The notes beneath the pieces were generated by a model. The model was not told the DNA's origin and did no database searches. It worked only from the letters and a program-made list of their open reading frames with translations. This document shows, in pieces, positions 32,580 through 42,081 of a stretch of 64,000 nucleotides of DNA. The stretch is from DATAZK01 sp965199805. Lineage in GTDB: Bacteria; Actinomycetota; Actinomycetes; Frankiales; Frankiaceae. Location: contig CBDATO010000003.1 of assembly GCA_965199805.1 (NCBI GenBank), positions 434,001 through 498,000 on the forward strand, given 5' to 3'. Position numbers and translations under genes: made by a program. Each line of letters begins with the position of its first letter. Within the stretch, counting starts at the first letter, position 1.

Positions 32580-33566
32580 GTGGAACACCGCAGCTTGGGT
32601 GCGAGCGGCCTGCTCGTGTCGCGTCTGGCCCTCGGCACCATGGGCTGGGGCCGCGACAGCGACGAGGACGTCGCCGAACAGCAGTTACGCCTGTTCCGGG
32701 ACGCGGGCGGCACCCTCATCGACACCGCCGACGTCTACGGCGGCGGTGATGCCGAGCGACTGCTCGGCAGCATGCTGCGCGGCACCGCCCGCTCCGAGCT
32801 CGTGCTCGCCACCAAGGCCGGCGCCCGCGCCGGTGACGGCCCCCTCGCGAGCGGCACGTCGCGCCGCAGGCTGCTGGCCGCGCTCGAGGGCTCCCTGACT
32901 CGGCTGCGCACCGACCACGTCGACCTCTGGCAGGTGCACACCTGGCACGCCGGCACCCCGCTCGAGGAGACGCTCGCAGCCCTCGACACGGCCGTCGCCA
33001 GCGGCAAGGTCCGCTACGTCGGCATCTCCAACTACTGCGGCTGGCAGACCGCCAAGGCCGCGGCCTGGCAGCGCTCCGCCCCGCACCGCACGCCGCTCGT
33101 GTCGACGCAGATGGAGTACTCGCTGCTGTCGCGCGGCATCGAGCGCGAGGTCGTCGCCGCCGCGCAGGACGCCGGGCTCGGCATCCTGCCCTGGTCGCCG
33201 CTCGGGCGGGGGGTGCTGGCGGGTACGTACGGACGCCGCCGCGAGGCCGCTCCCAGCGGCACCCGCGCCTCCTCGCACAACTGGGGCCGCTTCGTCGAGC
33301 CGTACCTCACGGACGAGGCGACCCGTGTCGTCGAGGCGGTGCGCACGGCCGCGAACGGGCTCGGCACCAGCCCGGTGGCCGTCGCCCTGGCCTGGGTACG
33401 CGATCGGCCGGGTGTGGTCGCGCCGATCGTCGGCGCCCGTACGGCCGAGCAGCTCACCGCCTCGCTGGAGTCGGAGTCGCTCGTCCTCCCCGCTTCCATC
33501 CGGGAGGCCCTCGACGACGTGTCGGCGCCGACCTTCGGCTACCCGGAGAAGCTCCCCTGGAGCTAG
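32580..33566 (+). CDS. Aldo/keto reductase
   Basis: 329 residues from GTG 32580, with AAGG a few bases upstream. The catalytic tetrad is visible in IDTADVYGGGDAERLLG (Asp and Tyr), VLATKAG (Lys) and VDLWQVHTW (His). The late motif GVVAPIVGARTAEQLTASLE is the NADPH-binding loop. It is a cytosolic NADPH-dependent carbonyl reductase of unknown substrate. Confidence 0.93.
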   Translation: MEHRSLGASGLLVSRLALGTMGWGRDSDEDVAEQQLRLFRDAGGTLIDTADVYGGGDAERLLGSMLRGTARSELVLATKAGARAGDGPLASGTSRRRLLAALEGSLTRLRTDHVDLWQVHTWHAGTPLEETLAALDTAVASGKVRYVGISNYCGWQTAKAAAWQRSAPHRTPLVSTQMEYSLLSRGIEREVVAAAQDAGLGILPWSPLGRGVLAGTYGRRREAAPSGTRASSHNWGRFVEPYLTDEATRVVEAVRTAANGLGTSPVAVALAWVRDRPGVVAPIVGARTAEQLTASLESESLVLPASIREALDDVSAPTFGYPEKLPWS

Positions 33567-33645
33567 CGGCCCGCTTCGATACGCCGCCGCCGCGCCCGGG
33601 TGTGGACAACTCCGACGGGCCGCTCGTGCGCCGTAGCCTGCGACC

Positions 33646-35616
33646 GTGACCGCAGGCAGCCCGTCCCGCACGGGTGAGAGCACCCGCGGCGATGCCGCGG
33701 CCGCCTTCGAGGCCTTCTGCACCGCCGGGCTGTGGCCGTCGATGAGCAAGACGGTGCGCGACAAGCTGCCCGCGGCCGGGATCCACACGGCTGACGACGT
33801 CACCGAGGATGCCCTAGCCGCCATCCCGGGGTTGTCCGCCAAGCGGGCGGCGACGCTGATGGTCAACTTCGCGCGCGCCCGGCCCGGATTCGACGTGGTC
33901 GCCCTGCTGCTGCCCGCCGGTCTGCCGGCCCGCCTCGCCGGCAGCGTGCTCGGCGCGCTGGGTCCCGGAGCGGGCGGTGTGCTCGCGGACGATCCCTGGC
34001 GGCTGCTCGACGGCGGGGCGGATCTGCGCGACGCCGACCGGCTCGCCGCGGAGCTCGGGCGCAGCCGCCACGAGCCCGCGCGGGGCCCGGCCGTGCTCGT
34101 CCACCTGCTGATCGTGGCCGGACGTAACGGCGACACGGCGATGGTGGAGCCCGACCTGCTGGCGCAGGCCGCCGGTCGTGGCGTACCCGAGCCGGCACAG
34201 GCCCTTGCTGCCGCGCTCGAGGCCGGCCGGGTGACCGAGACCGAGGGCCCTGACAGCGACGGAGGCGGCCGGCGGCTGATCTCCCTGCCGCGGTATGCGC
34301 TGGCCGAAGCTGCCCTGGCGGAAGGGCTGGCCCGGCTCAGCGCAGCCGCCTCGCCCATCGGCGAGCCCGACGCGCTCGGCCTGCCCGGCCTCGACGACGC
34401 CCAGCGTGCGTCGGTGATCAGCGCCCTCGTGCACGGGGTGAGCCTGCTGACCGGAGGCCCGGGTACGGGCAAGAGCCGCACCGTCTCGGCCGTGGTGGAG
34501 CTCGCCACCGTCCGCGGGGCGACAGTCGCGCTCGCGGCACCGACCGGGCGGGCGGCGAAGCGGCTGGAGGAGCTCACCGGCGAGTCGGCCAGCACGGTGC
34601 ACCGGATGCTCGGCGCGCAGCCCGCGCGCGAGGGCGGCCCGAGCAGCAGCCCGGTCTTCACCCGAGGCGCGGACTGGACGCTCGACGCCGACCTCGTCGT
34701 CGTGGACGAGGCGTCGATGCTCGACGCCGAGCTCGCCGCCGGCGTCGTGCAGGCCTGCCGCGACGGCACCCACCTGCTGCTCGTCGGCGACCCGGCGCAG
34801 CTGCCGAGCATCGGCCCCGGCCGCGTGCTCGCCGACCTCGTCGAGTCCGGCGTCATCCCGGTCACGGAGCTGATCACCCTGTACCGGCAGGCCGAGGGCG
34901 GCACCATCGCCCGGCTCGCCACCTCCGTCCGCGAGGGGGAGCTCCCCCCGGTCGACGACCCCGACCGTGAGGTCGTCGTCGTCCCGTGCCGTGACGCCAC
35001 CGAGGCCTCGCGGCGGGTGGTGCAGCTCGTCACCGACTCGATCCCCCGCGCGCTCGGGATCGCGAGCGCCGACATCCAGGTCGTCACGCCCGTGCACCGC
35101 GGCGACGCCGGCACCGAAGCGCTCAACCTGGCACTCAAGGCGGTGCTCAACCCGCAGACCGCGGCGCCGGCCGCGAGCGCCTCCCGGTCGGCCCGCCGGT
35201 TCGACGTGGGCGACCGGGTCGTGGCGATCGCCAACCACCTCGACGAGGGCTTCGCGAACGGCGAGGTCGGCACGGTCGCGGCGCGTACGGCCGAAGGTCT
35301 CGTCATCACGTTCAGCGGGGTGCCCGTGACGGTGCCGCCCTCGTCCTGGGGCGATCTGCGCCACGGCTGGGCGATCACCGTGCACCGGGCCCAGGGCTCC
35401 GAGTGGCCGGCGGTGGTCGTGGTGCTGCCGCCCGAGTCCGGCGGGATGCTGACCCGGCCGTTGATCTACACCGCGCTCACCCGGGCCCGGCGGCATCTGT
35501 CGGTCGTGCCGGCGATCGGGGGCGCGCTCGCCCGGGCCGTCCGCGAGAACGGCGGCCGTCCCCGCGTCACTGCGCTGCCTGCGCTGCTCCCGGGCAGTTT
35601 CGCCGAGCTGCCGTGA
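33646..35616 (+). CDS. RecD2-like DNA helicase
   Basis: 656 residues from GTG 33646. A helix-hairpin-helix-like N-terminus (TADDVTEDALAAIPGLSAKR) and a helical domain precede a superfamily 1 helicase: Walker A LLTGGPGTGKSRTV (around 268), motif II LVVVDEASMLDAELAA, motif III LLLVGDPAQLPSIGPG, motif V/VI HRAQGSEWPAVVVVLPPE and YTALTRARRHLSVV. This matches RecD2, the stand-alone 5'-3' helicase, not RecBCD-bound RecD. No recB/recC nearby. Confidence 0.92.
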   Translation: MTAGSPSRTGESTRGDAAAAFEAFCTAGLWPSMSKTVRDKLPAAGIHTADDVTEDALAAIPGLSAKRAATLMVNFARARPGFDVVALLLPAGLPARLAGSVLGALGPGAGGVLADDPWRLLDGGADLRDADRLAAELGRSRHEPARGPAVLVHLLIVAGRNGDTAMVEPDLLAQAAGRGVPEPAQALAAALEAGRVTETEGPDSDGGGRRLISLPRYALAEAALAEGLARLSAAASPIGEPDALGLPGLDDAQRASVISALVHGVSLLTGGPGTGKSRTVSAVVELATVRGATVALAAPTGRAAKRLEELTGESASTVHRMLGAQPAREGGPSSSPVFTRGADWTLDADLVVVDEASMLDAELAAGVVQACRDGTHLLLVGDPAQLPSIGPGRVLADLVESGVIPVTELITLYRQAEGGTIARLATSVREGELPPVDDPDREVVVVPCRDATEASRRVVQLVTDSIPRALGIASADIQVVTPVHRGDAGTEALNLALKAVLNPQTAAPAASASRSARRFDVGDRVVAIANHLDEGFANGEVGTVAARTAEGLVITFSGVPVTVPPSSWGDLRHGWAITVHRAQGSEWPAVVVVLPPESGGMLTRPLIYTALTRARRHLSVVPAIGGALARAVRENGGRPRVTALPALLPGSFAELP

Positions 35617-35708
35617 CGCAGACTTCCCGGTCTTTCTCCAGGTGGCGTGCGGGCGGGGCTGCGCGCGGCTCGCTAGATTGGCCGAATGGTCGGGCGCAAC
35701 GGTCCAGC

Positions 35709-37382
35709 GTGAGCGCTCCTACAACCACCGCCCCGACGCCGCTGCGGGAAAAGCAGCCGTCCGGCCCGGCCCGGCCCCACCCGCCGCGTGACCCCGTCGG
35801 CCGGATACGGGCCCTCCTCGCCCATCGCGACCCGCGTCGCCTGGTCGTCGCGGCGATCGTCCTCGTGGTCGCCGGCGGTGCTGTCCTGCGCTTCGTCACG
35901 ACGAGCCACATCTGGCTCGACGAGGCACTGACGATCGAGATCTCCGGCCGTCCGCTGCCGAAGCTGTTCGACGCGCTACGCCACGACGGCTCTCCCCCGC
36001 TGTACTACCTGCTGCTGCACTACTGGATGGACCTGTTCGGCCGCGGCGACGTCGCCGTACGGGCCCTGTCCGGAGTGCTCAGCCTCGGCACGCTTCCGCT
36101 CGCCTGGTTCGCCGGGCGCCGGGTCGGGCAGATCGCGCTCCGCTTCGGCCGGTGGCCCGGTGGCGGCACCACCGTCGTCGAGCGCACGGGCATCGCCGCG
36201 CTGCTGTTCTTCGCGACCTCGCCGTACATGATCCGGTACGGCAACGAGACGCGCATGTACAGCCTCGTCGTCTTCCTGTCGCTCGCGTACGGCCTGGCGC
36301 TCGCCCGCGCGTGGGAAAAGCCGTGTCTGCACCGGTGGGCGGCGGTCACCGTGGTCACGGCGGCGCTGGCGTACACGCACTACTGGACGTTGCTCGAGAT
36401 CGGCACCGTCGCGTTCTTCCTGCTGCTGCAGGCGCACCGGCGGCCGCACTACCGGCAGCTGGCGCTCAAGGCGCTGCTCGCCATGTCGGCAGCAGCCATC
36501 CCGTTCGCGCCGTGGCTGCCCACCTTCCTGTTCCAGATGACGCACACCGGCACGCCGTGGGCGCCGCAGGTGCACGCCGAGGTCATCCTCGACACCGTCT
36601 TCTCGTGGGCGGGCCCGGCGTCGGCGGGCGCGTTGCTCGCCATGATGCTGATGCTGCTGGCCTTCATCGGATACGCGGCCCGGCCCATCGGCGACGGTCT
36701 GCACCTGCGGCTCAGCGGCCGCGTGCCGGGGCGCTACCTGGTGGCGATGTGGGTGGTGCCGCTGGTGCTCGCGTACTTCGCCTTCACCTTCAGCGGCAGC
36801 GCCTTCGCCGAGCGCTACACCGGGATCTCGCTGCCGCCGTTCCTGCTGGTCGCCGCCCTGGGCGTCGGGCTGCTGCCGTCCGGTGCCACGGTGAGCTGCC
36901 TGCTCGCGGCCATCTGCGGGCTGGGGCTGGTGGGCGGCTACTCGCTGAACAGCAACGAGCGCACCAACGCCTCACAGGTCGCGACGCGCATCGCCCAGCA
37001 GGCCCGGCCGGGCGACGTCGTCGGCTACTGCCCCGACCAGCTCGCCCCGGCGGTGCACCGGATGCTGGTCGACAAGCACGTCGCCGGCCTGCAGGAGCGG
37101 TCCTTCGCCGACGCCAGCGGCCCGGCCCTCGTCGACTGGGTGGATTACCAGCAGCGGATGAGCAGCGCCAGCGCCACCGCGTTCGCCACCCAGCTCGACG
37201 ACCTGGCCGGCCCCGACGGCTCCGTCTACCTCGTCATGGCCGACGGCTACCGCACCCTCGGTGACAGCTGCTCGGAGGTGGCCGACCAGCTCGCCGCCCT
37301 GGGCCGGGACCCCGTGGTGCAGGTCAGCCGGCAGCCGATGCTCGAGTCGGGTCAGCTGGTGCGCTTCTCCACCAAGCGCTGA
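35709..37382 (+). CDS. GT-C type membrane glycosyltransferase, paralogue 1
   Basis: 557 residues from GTG 35709. A Pro-rich cytoplasmic start is followed by about ten TM segments. IWLDEALTIEISGRPL carries the D-E pair of GT-C mannosyl/arabinosyltransferases in the first loop, and DGSPPLYYLLLHYWMDLFGR, NETRMYSLVVFLSLAYGLAL and THYWTLLEIG follow. These blocks recur almost exactly in the gene at 40444-42081. It should use a polyprenyl-phosphate sugar donor to extend a surface glycan. Convergent overlap of 31 bp with the next gene. Confidence 0.85.
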   Translation: MSAPTTTAPTPLREKQPSGPARPHPPRDPVGRIRALLAHRDPRRLVVAAIVLVVAGGAVLRFVTTSHIWLDEALTIEISGRPLPKLFDALRHDGSPPLYYLLLHYWMDLFGRGDVAVRALSGVLSLGTLPLAWFAGRRVGQIALRFGRWPGGGTTVVERTGIAALLFFATSPYMIRYGNETRMYSLVVFLSLAYGLALARAWEKPCLHRWAAVTVVTAALAYTHYWTLLEIGTVAFFLLLQAHRRPHYRQLALKALLAMSAAAIPFAPWLPTFLFQMTHTGTPWAPQVHAEVILDTVFSWAGPASAGALLAMMLMLLAFIGYAARPIGDGLHLRLSGRVPGRYLVAMWVVPLVLAYFAFTFSGSAFAERYTGISLPPFLLVAALGVGLLPSGATVSCLLAAICGLGLVGGYSLNSNERTNASQVATRIAQQARPGDVVGYCPDQLAPAVHRMLVDKHVAGLQERSFADASGPALVDWVDYQQRMSSASATAFATQLDDLAGPDGSVYLVMADGYRTLGDSCSEVADQLAALGRDPVVQVSRQPMLESGQLVRFSTKR

Positions 37383-38815
37383 TCGCCGGCCGGCGCGTTG
37401 GGCTGCCGGCGCCGGCCGACCACGATCGCCAGCACGACGAGCGCCATCCCGAGCGTGTAGTGGTTGAAGAACGACTGCGTGTTGGTGACGTCGAGCATGA
37501 GCACCAGCAGACCGGCGCCGGCGCAGAAGCCGTACGTCGTGCCCCGGATGCGCCAGGCGAGCGCGTACGCGATCAGCAGCCCGACCAGCGTCAGCGCGAA
37601 GCCGGGGTCGGCGCCGAACGTCTTGTGCACCCAGGTGGCGAGGCACAGCGCGTCGGCGCGGTAGCCGAGGCCGAGGTTGGCATCGATCGCGTCGTGCCAG
37701 AAGTCGCGGGGGCCGGCGATGACCCAGGGCAGCACGAGCAGTGCGGCCGCGCCCGCAGAGATGAGAGTGCGCCGCACGCCGAAGCGGGGCCACATCGCCG
37801 CGAGCGGCAGCAGCAGCACGATGTGCTGCTTCGACGCGAACGCGAGCGCCAGGCAGGCGATGGCGAGGCCCGTCCGGCCCCGGTCGACGGCGAGCACCAT
37901 CCCGGTGAGCAGGGCGATGAGCAGCGGCTCGGTCCAGCTCAGCTGGATCGAGTACGTGACCTTGGGGAAGACGAGGAGCAGCAGCGGCAGCAGCACGGGT
38001 ACGGAGCTGCGCGCCGACCCCGCCAATGAGGATGCCGGCCCGGCGCCGAGCCGGCGCGCCAGGTACGCCGCCACCCCGAGGCAGACCACCAGGCCGTAGC
38101 GGACGTCGCCGAAGACCAGCCGGAAGGGCGCGAGCAGCACCGAGGTCCACGGCAGGTACGGGTAGACGTCGAACAGCCCGTGCGAGTAGTAGCTCTCCCG
38201 CGTCTCGGCCCACTGCTGGCGGTACATGTCGGCGCCCTGCACGAGGCCCTTGGTCGACCCCTGCAGCAGCCAGAAGACGTCGATGTGCGGCCGGCCGGCG
38301 GCAGCGACCATGGTCGCCCCCGCCGCGGTCATCAGCACGGCGATGGTCCAGAACGGCCAGCGGCGCCCGGACGGCCGTAACCGGGGCAACACCGTGGCCG
38401 CGGCGAGCAGCCCGGCCAGGGCAGCGAAGACCTGCGAGGCGGTCCAGCCCGCGCCGTGGGCAAAGTACCGCGGATGCCACACCAGCGGCGCGAGGCCGAC
38501 CGTGAGCGCAGCCGCCGCGAGCGCCGGACGGGCCAGTCGCGCGTCGGCGAACCGAGGCGGCGCCCCGGGCAACGCGGATGCGTACACACCGAGGCCGACG
38601 ACCAGCGTGCCGAGCACGACCAGAGCCAGCGAGGGGAGGGCGTACCGGCCGTCGTGGGTGGCGATGCCGAGCGCGACGAGCACCCATCCGAGGAGCAGAA
38701 GCGCCACGGGCCCCGGGGTGATCTCCGTCGGGCGCGGTGACGCTCCGTGCGCCTCGAGCGCCGGTGTGTCGAGCACCCGGCCGGCGGGCGCGTCACACGA
38801 AGAGTGGGCCCGCAT
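37352..38815 (-). CDS. Membrane glycosyltransferase, GT87-like
   Basis: 487 residues from ATG 38815. About twelve hydrophobic segments. HIDVFWLLQGSTKGLVQGAD and YSHGLFDVYPYLPWTSVLLA form the first extracytoplasmic loop, and FASKQHIVLLLPLAAMWP fits the DUF2029/GT87 pattern of actinobacterial polyprenyl-phosphomannose-dependent mannosyltransferases. It is on the opposite strand to its neighbours but inside the glycan cluster. Family assignment is by pattern and topology. Confidence 0.75.
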   Translation of the reverse strand: MRAHSSCDAPAGRVLDTPALEAHGASPRPTEITPGPVALLLLGWVLVALGIATHDGRYALPSLALVVLGTLVVGLGVYASALPGAPPRFADARLARPALAAAALTVGLAPLVWHPRYFAHGAGWTASQVFAALAGLLAAATVLPRLRPSGRRWPFWTIAVLMTAAGATMVAAAGRPHIDVFWLLQGSTKGLVQGADMYRQQWAETRESYYSHGLFDVYPYLPWTSVLLAPFRLVFGDVRYGLVVCLGVAAYLARRLGAGPASSLAGSARSSVPVLLPLLLLVFPKVTYSIQLSWTEPLLIALLTGMVLAVDRGRTGLAIACLALAFASKQHIVLLLPLAAMWPRFGVRRTLISAGAAALLVLPWVIAGPRDFWHDAIDANLGLGYRADALCLATWVHKTFGADPGFALTLVGLLIAYALAWRIRGTTYGFCAGAGLLVLMLDVTNTQSFFNHYTLGMALVVLAIVVGRRRQPNAPAGDQRLVEKRTS

Positions 38816-38937
38816 GTCGGGCACAATGCTAACCGGCGACCGGTCAGCGACAGCAAAGTCGCTCGTCAGCGATCGGTCCCCGCGGGCAGGCACTCGTGCA
38901 GCGTGCGGAGCACATCACGGAAGGTCGTATCTCTATC

Positions 38938-40437
38938 GTGGCCGACAAGCCGCAGGTCGTCGTCATCGGAGCCGGACCAGCAGGTCTCACCGCCGCTTAC
39001 GAGCTGGTGAAGCGGGATACACCCGTCACGGTCCTCGAAGGCGACGCGATGGTCGGCGGCATCAGCCGCACCGCCGAGCGTGAGGGGTGGCGCTTCGACA
39101 TCGGCGGCCACCGCTTCTTCACGAAGGTGCCCGAGGTCGAGTCGCTCTGGCACGAGATCCTGCCGGACGAGGACTTCATGATGCGGCCGCGCATGAGCCG
39201 CATCTATTACCGCGGCAAGTTCTACGACTACCCGCTGAAGGCCGCCAACGCCCTGGGCAACCTCGGGGTCATCGAGGCCGCCCGGTGCATCGGCTCGTAC
39301 GGGTGGAGCCGGGTGCGTCCGCCGAAGTCGCAGGACACGCTCGAGGACTGGATCGTCGCCCGCTTCGGTAAGCGGCTCTACAACCACTTCTTCAAGACCT
39401 ACAACGAGAAGCTCTGGGGCGTCCCGGTCAACGAGCTCCCCGCCGACTTCGCCGCCCAGCGCATCAAGAACATGTCGCTGTCCAACGCGATCATCAACGC
39501 GCTGAAGCCGAAGACGAACCAGAAAGAGATCACCTCGCTCATCGAGGAGTTCCAGTACCCGAAGTACGGCCCCGGGATGATGTGGGAGCGGGCCGCGAAG
39601 CAGGTGCAGGAGCGCGGCGGCAAGATCGTCTTTGAGGAGAAGGTCCGCACCGTCCACTGGGAAGAGGGCAAGGGCGTCACGGGCGTCACCACCTTCGTCA
39701 CCGGTGGGTACGGGTCCGGCGCCGGCGCCCCGGAGGCGACGCGTACCGACCTCGGCAGCGAGCACTACTACCCCGCCGACGAAGTCATCAGCTCGATGCC
39801 GTTCTCATCGCTGATCAAGGCGCTCGACCCGAAGCCGCCGGTCGAGGTGCTCGCCGCCGCAGACGCGCTGAAGTTTCGCGACTTCCTCACCGTCGCCCTG
39901 GTGGTGCCCGAGAGCGCCGGCTTCCCCGACAACTGGATCTACATCCACGCGCCCGAAGTCGGCGTCGGCCGGATCCAGAACTTCGGCTCCTGGTCGCCGT
40001 ACCTCGTCAAGGAGGGACGCACCTGCCTCGGCCTGGAGTTCTTCGTCAACGAGGGTGACGAGACGTGGAACCGCAGCGACGAAGACCTGATCGAGCAGGG
40101 CAAGCGCGAGCTCGGCCAGCTCAACCTGGTCGATCCGAAGCTCGTCGAGCGCGGCTTCGTGGTCCGGATGCCGAAGGCGTATCCCTTCTACGACGCCGAC
40201 TACAAGAAGAACGTCGACATCATGCGCGGCTGGATCGCGGAGAACGCGCCCAACCTGCACCCTGTCGGCCGTAACGGCATGCACCGCTACAACAACCAGG
40301 ACCACTCGATGTTCACCGCGCAGCTCACGGTGCAGAACATGCTCGACGGCAAGCACCACGACGTGTGGTCGGTCAACGTCGAGGAGGACTACCACGAGGA
40401 GGTCTCCCCCGGCGCGAAGGGGATCGCCCGTGCGTGA
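38938..40437 (+). CDS. FAD-dependent oxidoreductase of the amine oxidase / UDP-galactopyranose mutase-like group
   Basis: 499 residues from GTG 38938, with GGAAGG 13 bases upstream; a GTG at 38896 is in frame. VVVIGAGPAGLTAAYELVKR is the dinucleotide-binding motif and GGISRTAEREGWRFDIGGHR the second FAD contact. FFTKVPEVESLWHEIL and DTLEDWIVARFGKRLYNHFF are seen in oxidoreductases found with surface-polysaccharide genes. It sits between two glycosyltransferase paralogues and ends 6 bp before the next gene, so it probably modifies a nucleotide sugar or lipid-linked sugar. Confidence 0.85.
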   Translation: MADKPQVVVIGAGPAGLTAAYELVKRDTPVTVLEGDAMVGGISRTAEREGWRFDIGGHRFFTKVPEVESLWHEILPDEDFMMRPRMSRIYYRGKFYDYPLKAANALGNLGVIEAARCIGSYGWSRVRPPKSQDTLEDWIVARFGKRLYNHFFKTYNEKLWGVPVNELPADFAAQRIKNMSLSNAIINALKPKTNQKEITSLIEEFQYPKYGPGMMWERAAKQVQERGGKIVFEEKVRTVHWEEGKGVTGVTTFVTGGYGSGAGAPEATRTDLGSEHYYPADEVISSMPFSSLIKALDPKPPVEVLAAADALKFRDFLTVALVVPESAGFPDNWIYIHAPEVGVGRIQNFGSWSPYLVKEGRTCLGLEFFVNEGDETWNRSDEDLIEQGKRELGQLNLVDPKLVERGFVVRMPKAYPFYDADYKKNVDIMRGWIAENAPNLHPVGRNGMHRYNNQDHSMFTAQLTVQNMLDGKHHDVWSVNVEEDYHEEVSPGAKGIARA

Positions 40438-40443
40438 TCGACG

Positions 40444-42081
40444 ATGACCGATGTCGCCGTCCGCTCGGAGACCGCGCCGGATGAGCAACCGCCGACGCCG
40501 CCGACGCCCCGCATCTTTGCGGCTCTGAACGGACGCGAGCGTGCGGCGTGGATCGCCTTCTGGGTGGTCATCGCGGCGTGCACCGTCTACTGCGTGATCC
40601 TGCGGCTGTGGGCGCCGCGCGGCCTCTGGCTCGACGAGTCGCAGAGCGTCGCGATCGCGCGGCTGCCGCTGTCCGGTGACGGGGTCACCCTGTACCAGGG
40701 GCTCAAGCAGGACGGCTCGCCCCCGCTGTACTACCTGCTGCTGCACTGGTGGATCGGCGCCTTCGGCGAGGGCGACCGCACGGTACGCGCGTTGTCCTTC
40801 GTGCTGAACCTGCTGTCGATCCCCCCGCTCTACTGGCTCGGCCGCCGGGTCATCGGCAAGCGCGCCGCCTGGGTCGCCGTCCTCGCGTTCGTGACCTCAC
40901 CTTTCGCGGCGTACTACGCCAGCGAGACGCGGATGTACAGCCTGCTGCTGCTGCTCGCGCTCTTCGGGGCGCTGGCGCTCGAACGCACGCTCCGCGCGCC
41001 GACCTGGTGGAGCGCGCTCGGCCTGGCGGTCGCCTCGGTGGCCGTCGCGCTCACGCACTACTGGTCGCTGTACTCGCTGATCACCGTCGGTGTCTTCCTG
41101 CTGCTCGGCGCCATCTGGGGTCGTACCGCCCAGCTGAAACGCGGGTGCCGCTGGTCGCTGGGCGGCCTCGTCGGCGCCGGGATCCTCTTCATCCCCTGGC
41201 TGCCGACGTTCCTCTACCAGGGCAAGCACACCGGCACCCCGTGGGGCGAGCCGGCCACGTACGCAGCGGTGGTGCACGCCTTCGGGCAGTGGGCGGGTGG
41301 TCAGCTGACCGCCGGGCGCGCGCTGCTGGTCGTCGTCTGCTTCCTGCTCCTACTCGCCGTCTTCGGCTATCCGGCCGGCAGGCGGCAGGTGCTGCTGGAC
41401 CTCAAGGGCCACGAGCCGGGTCGAATCCTGCTGCTGCTGTCGATCCTGACCCTGCTGCTCGCGGTGACGGTCGGCAAGCTGGTCGGCAACGCCTGGGCCG
41501 ACCGCTACACGGCGGTCGCGTTCATCCCGTTCCTGCTGTGTCTCGGCCTCGGCCCCGAGCGGCTCGTCGACCGCCGGCTCTGGGCCGGAGCCATCGGCCT
41601 GATGGCGATCTTCGGCGCGTTGGCAGCAGGCCCCACCGTCAAGGCCATCCGCACGCAGGCCGTGCTCACGGCGCAGACCCTCGCCGCCCAGGGCAAGCCC
41701 GGCGACATCGTCCTGTACTGCCCCGACCAGCTCGGTCCGGCCATCGCGCGGGAGATCCGCGCCGGCCGCGGCGGCGAAGGGTTGAAGAACTACTCGATCC
41801 CGAGCTTCACCGCCCCCGACCGGGTCGACTGGGTCGACTACAAGCAGCGCAACAAGGCGGCCGAGGGCGACGTGGCCGGCCTGGTCGAGCGGGCCAAGCA
41901 GCTCGCCGGCGACCACACGATCTTCCTGGTCTACTCCGGCGATTACCTGACCTACCAGAACCTGTGCCCTGACCTGCGCCTCGCGCTCAGCCAGAGCCGC
42001 AATTACACCAAGCTGCTCGATCCGCAACTGGACGACTACGAGCACGAGGAGCTGGACAGCTTCACCGTCAAGAAGCGGTGA
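40444..42081 (+). CDS. GT-C type membrane glycosyltransferase, paralogue 2
   Basis: 545 residues. Paralogue of the gene at 35709: GLWLDESQSVAIARLPLSGD, DGSPPLYYLLLHWWIGAFGE, SETRMYSLLLLLALFGALAL, THYWSLYSLITVGVFLLL and the lumenal block HTGTPWGEP all match. The C-terminal soluble portion contains PGDIVLYCPDQLGPAIAREI, also shared (PGDVVGYCPDQLAPAVHRML). Follows the FAD gene by 6 bp and overlaps the next by 4 bp, so the three form one operon. Confidence 0.87.
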   Translation: MTDVAVRSETAPDEQPPTPPTPRIFAALNGRERAAWIAFWVVIAACTVYCVILRLWAPRGLWLDESQSVAIARLPLSGDGVTLYQGLKQDGSPPLYYLLLHWWIGAFGEGDRTVRALSFVLNLLSIPPLYWLGRRVIGKRAAWVAVLAFVTSPFAAYYASETRMYSLLLLLALFGALALERTLRAPTWWSALGLAVASVAVALTHYWSLYSLITVGVFLLLGAIWGRTAQLKRGCRWSLGGLVGAGILFIPWLPTFLYQGKHTGTPWGEPATYAAVVHAFGQWAGGQLTAGRALLVVVCFLLLLAVFGYPAGRRQVLLDLKGHEPGRILLLLSILTLLLAVTVGKLVGNAWADRYTAVAFIPFLLCLGLGPERLVDRRLWAGAIGLMAIFGALAAGPTVKAIRTQAVLTAQTLAAQGKPGDIVLYCPDQLGPAIAREIRAGRGGEGLKNYSIPSFTAPDRVDWVDYKQRNKAAEGDVAGLVERAKQLAGDHTIFLVYSGDYLTYQNLCPDLRLALSQSRNYTKLLDPQLDDYEHEELDSFTVKKR

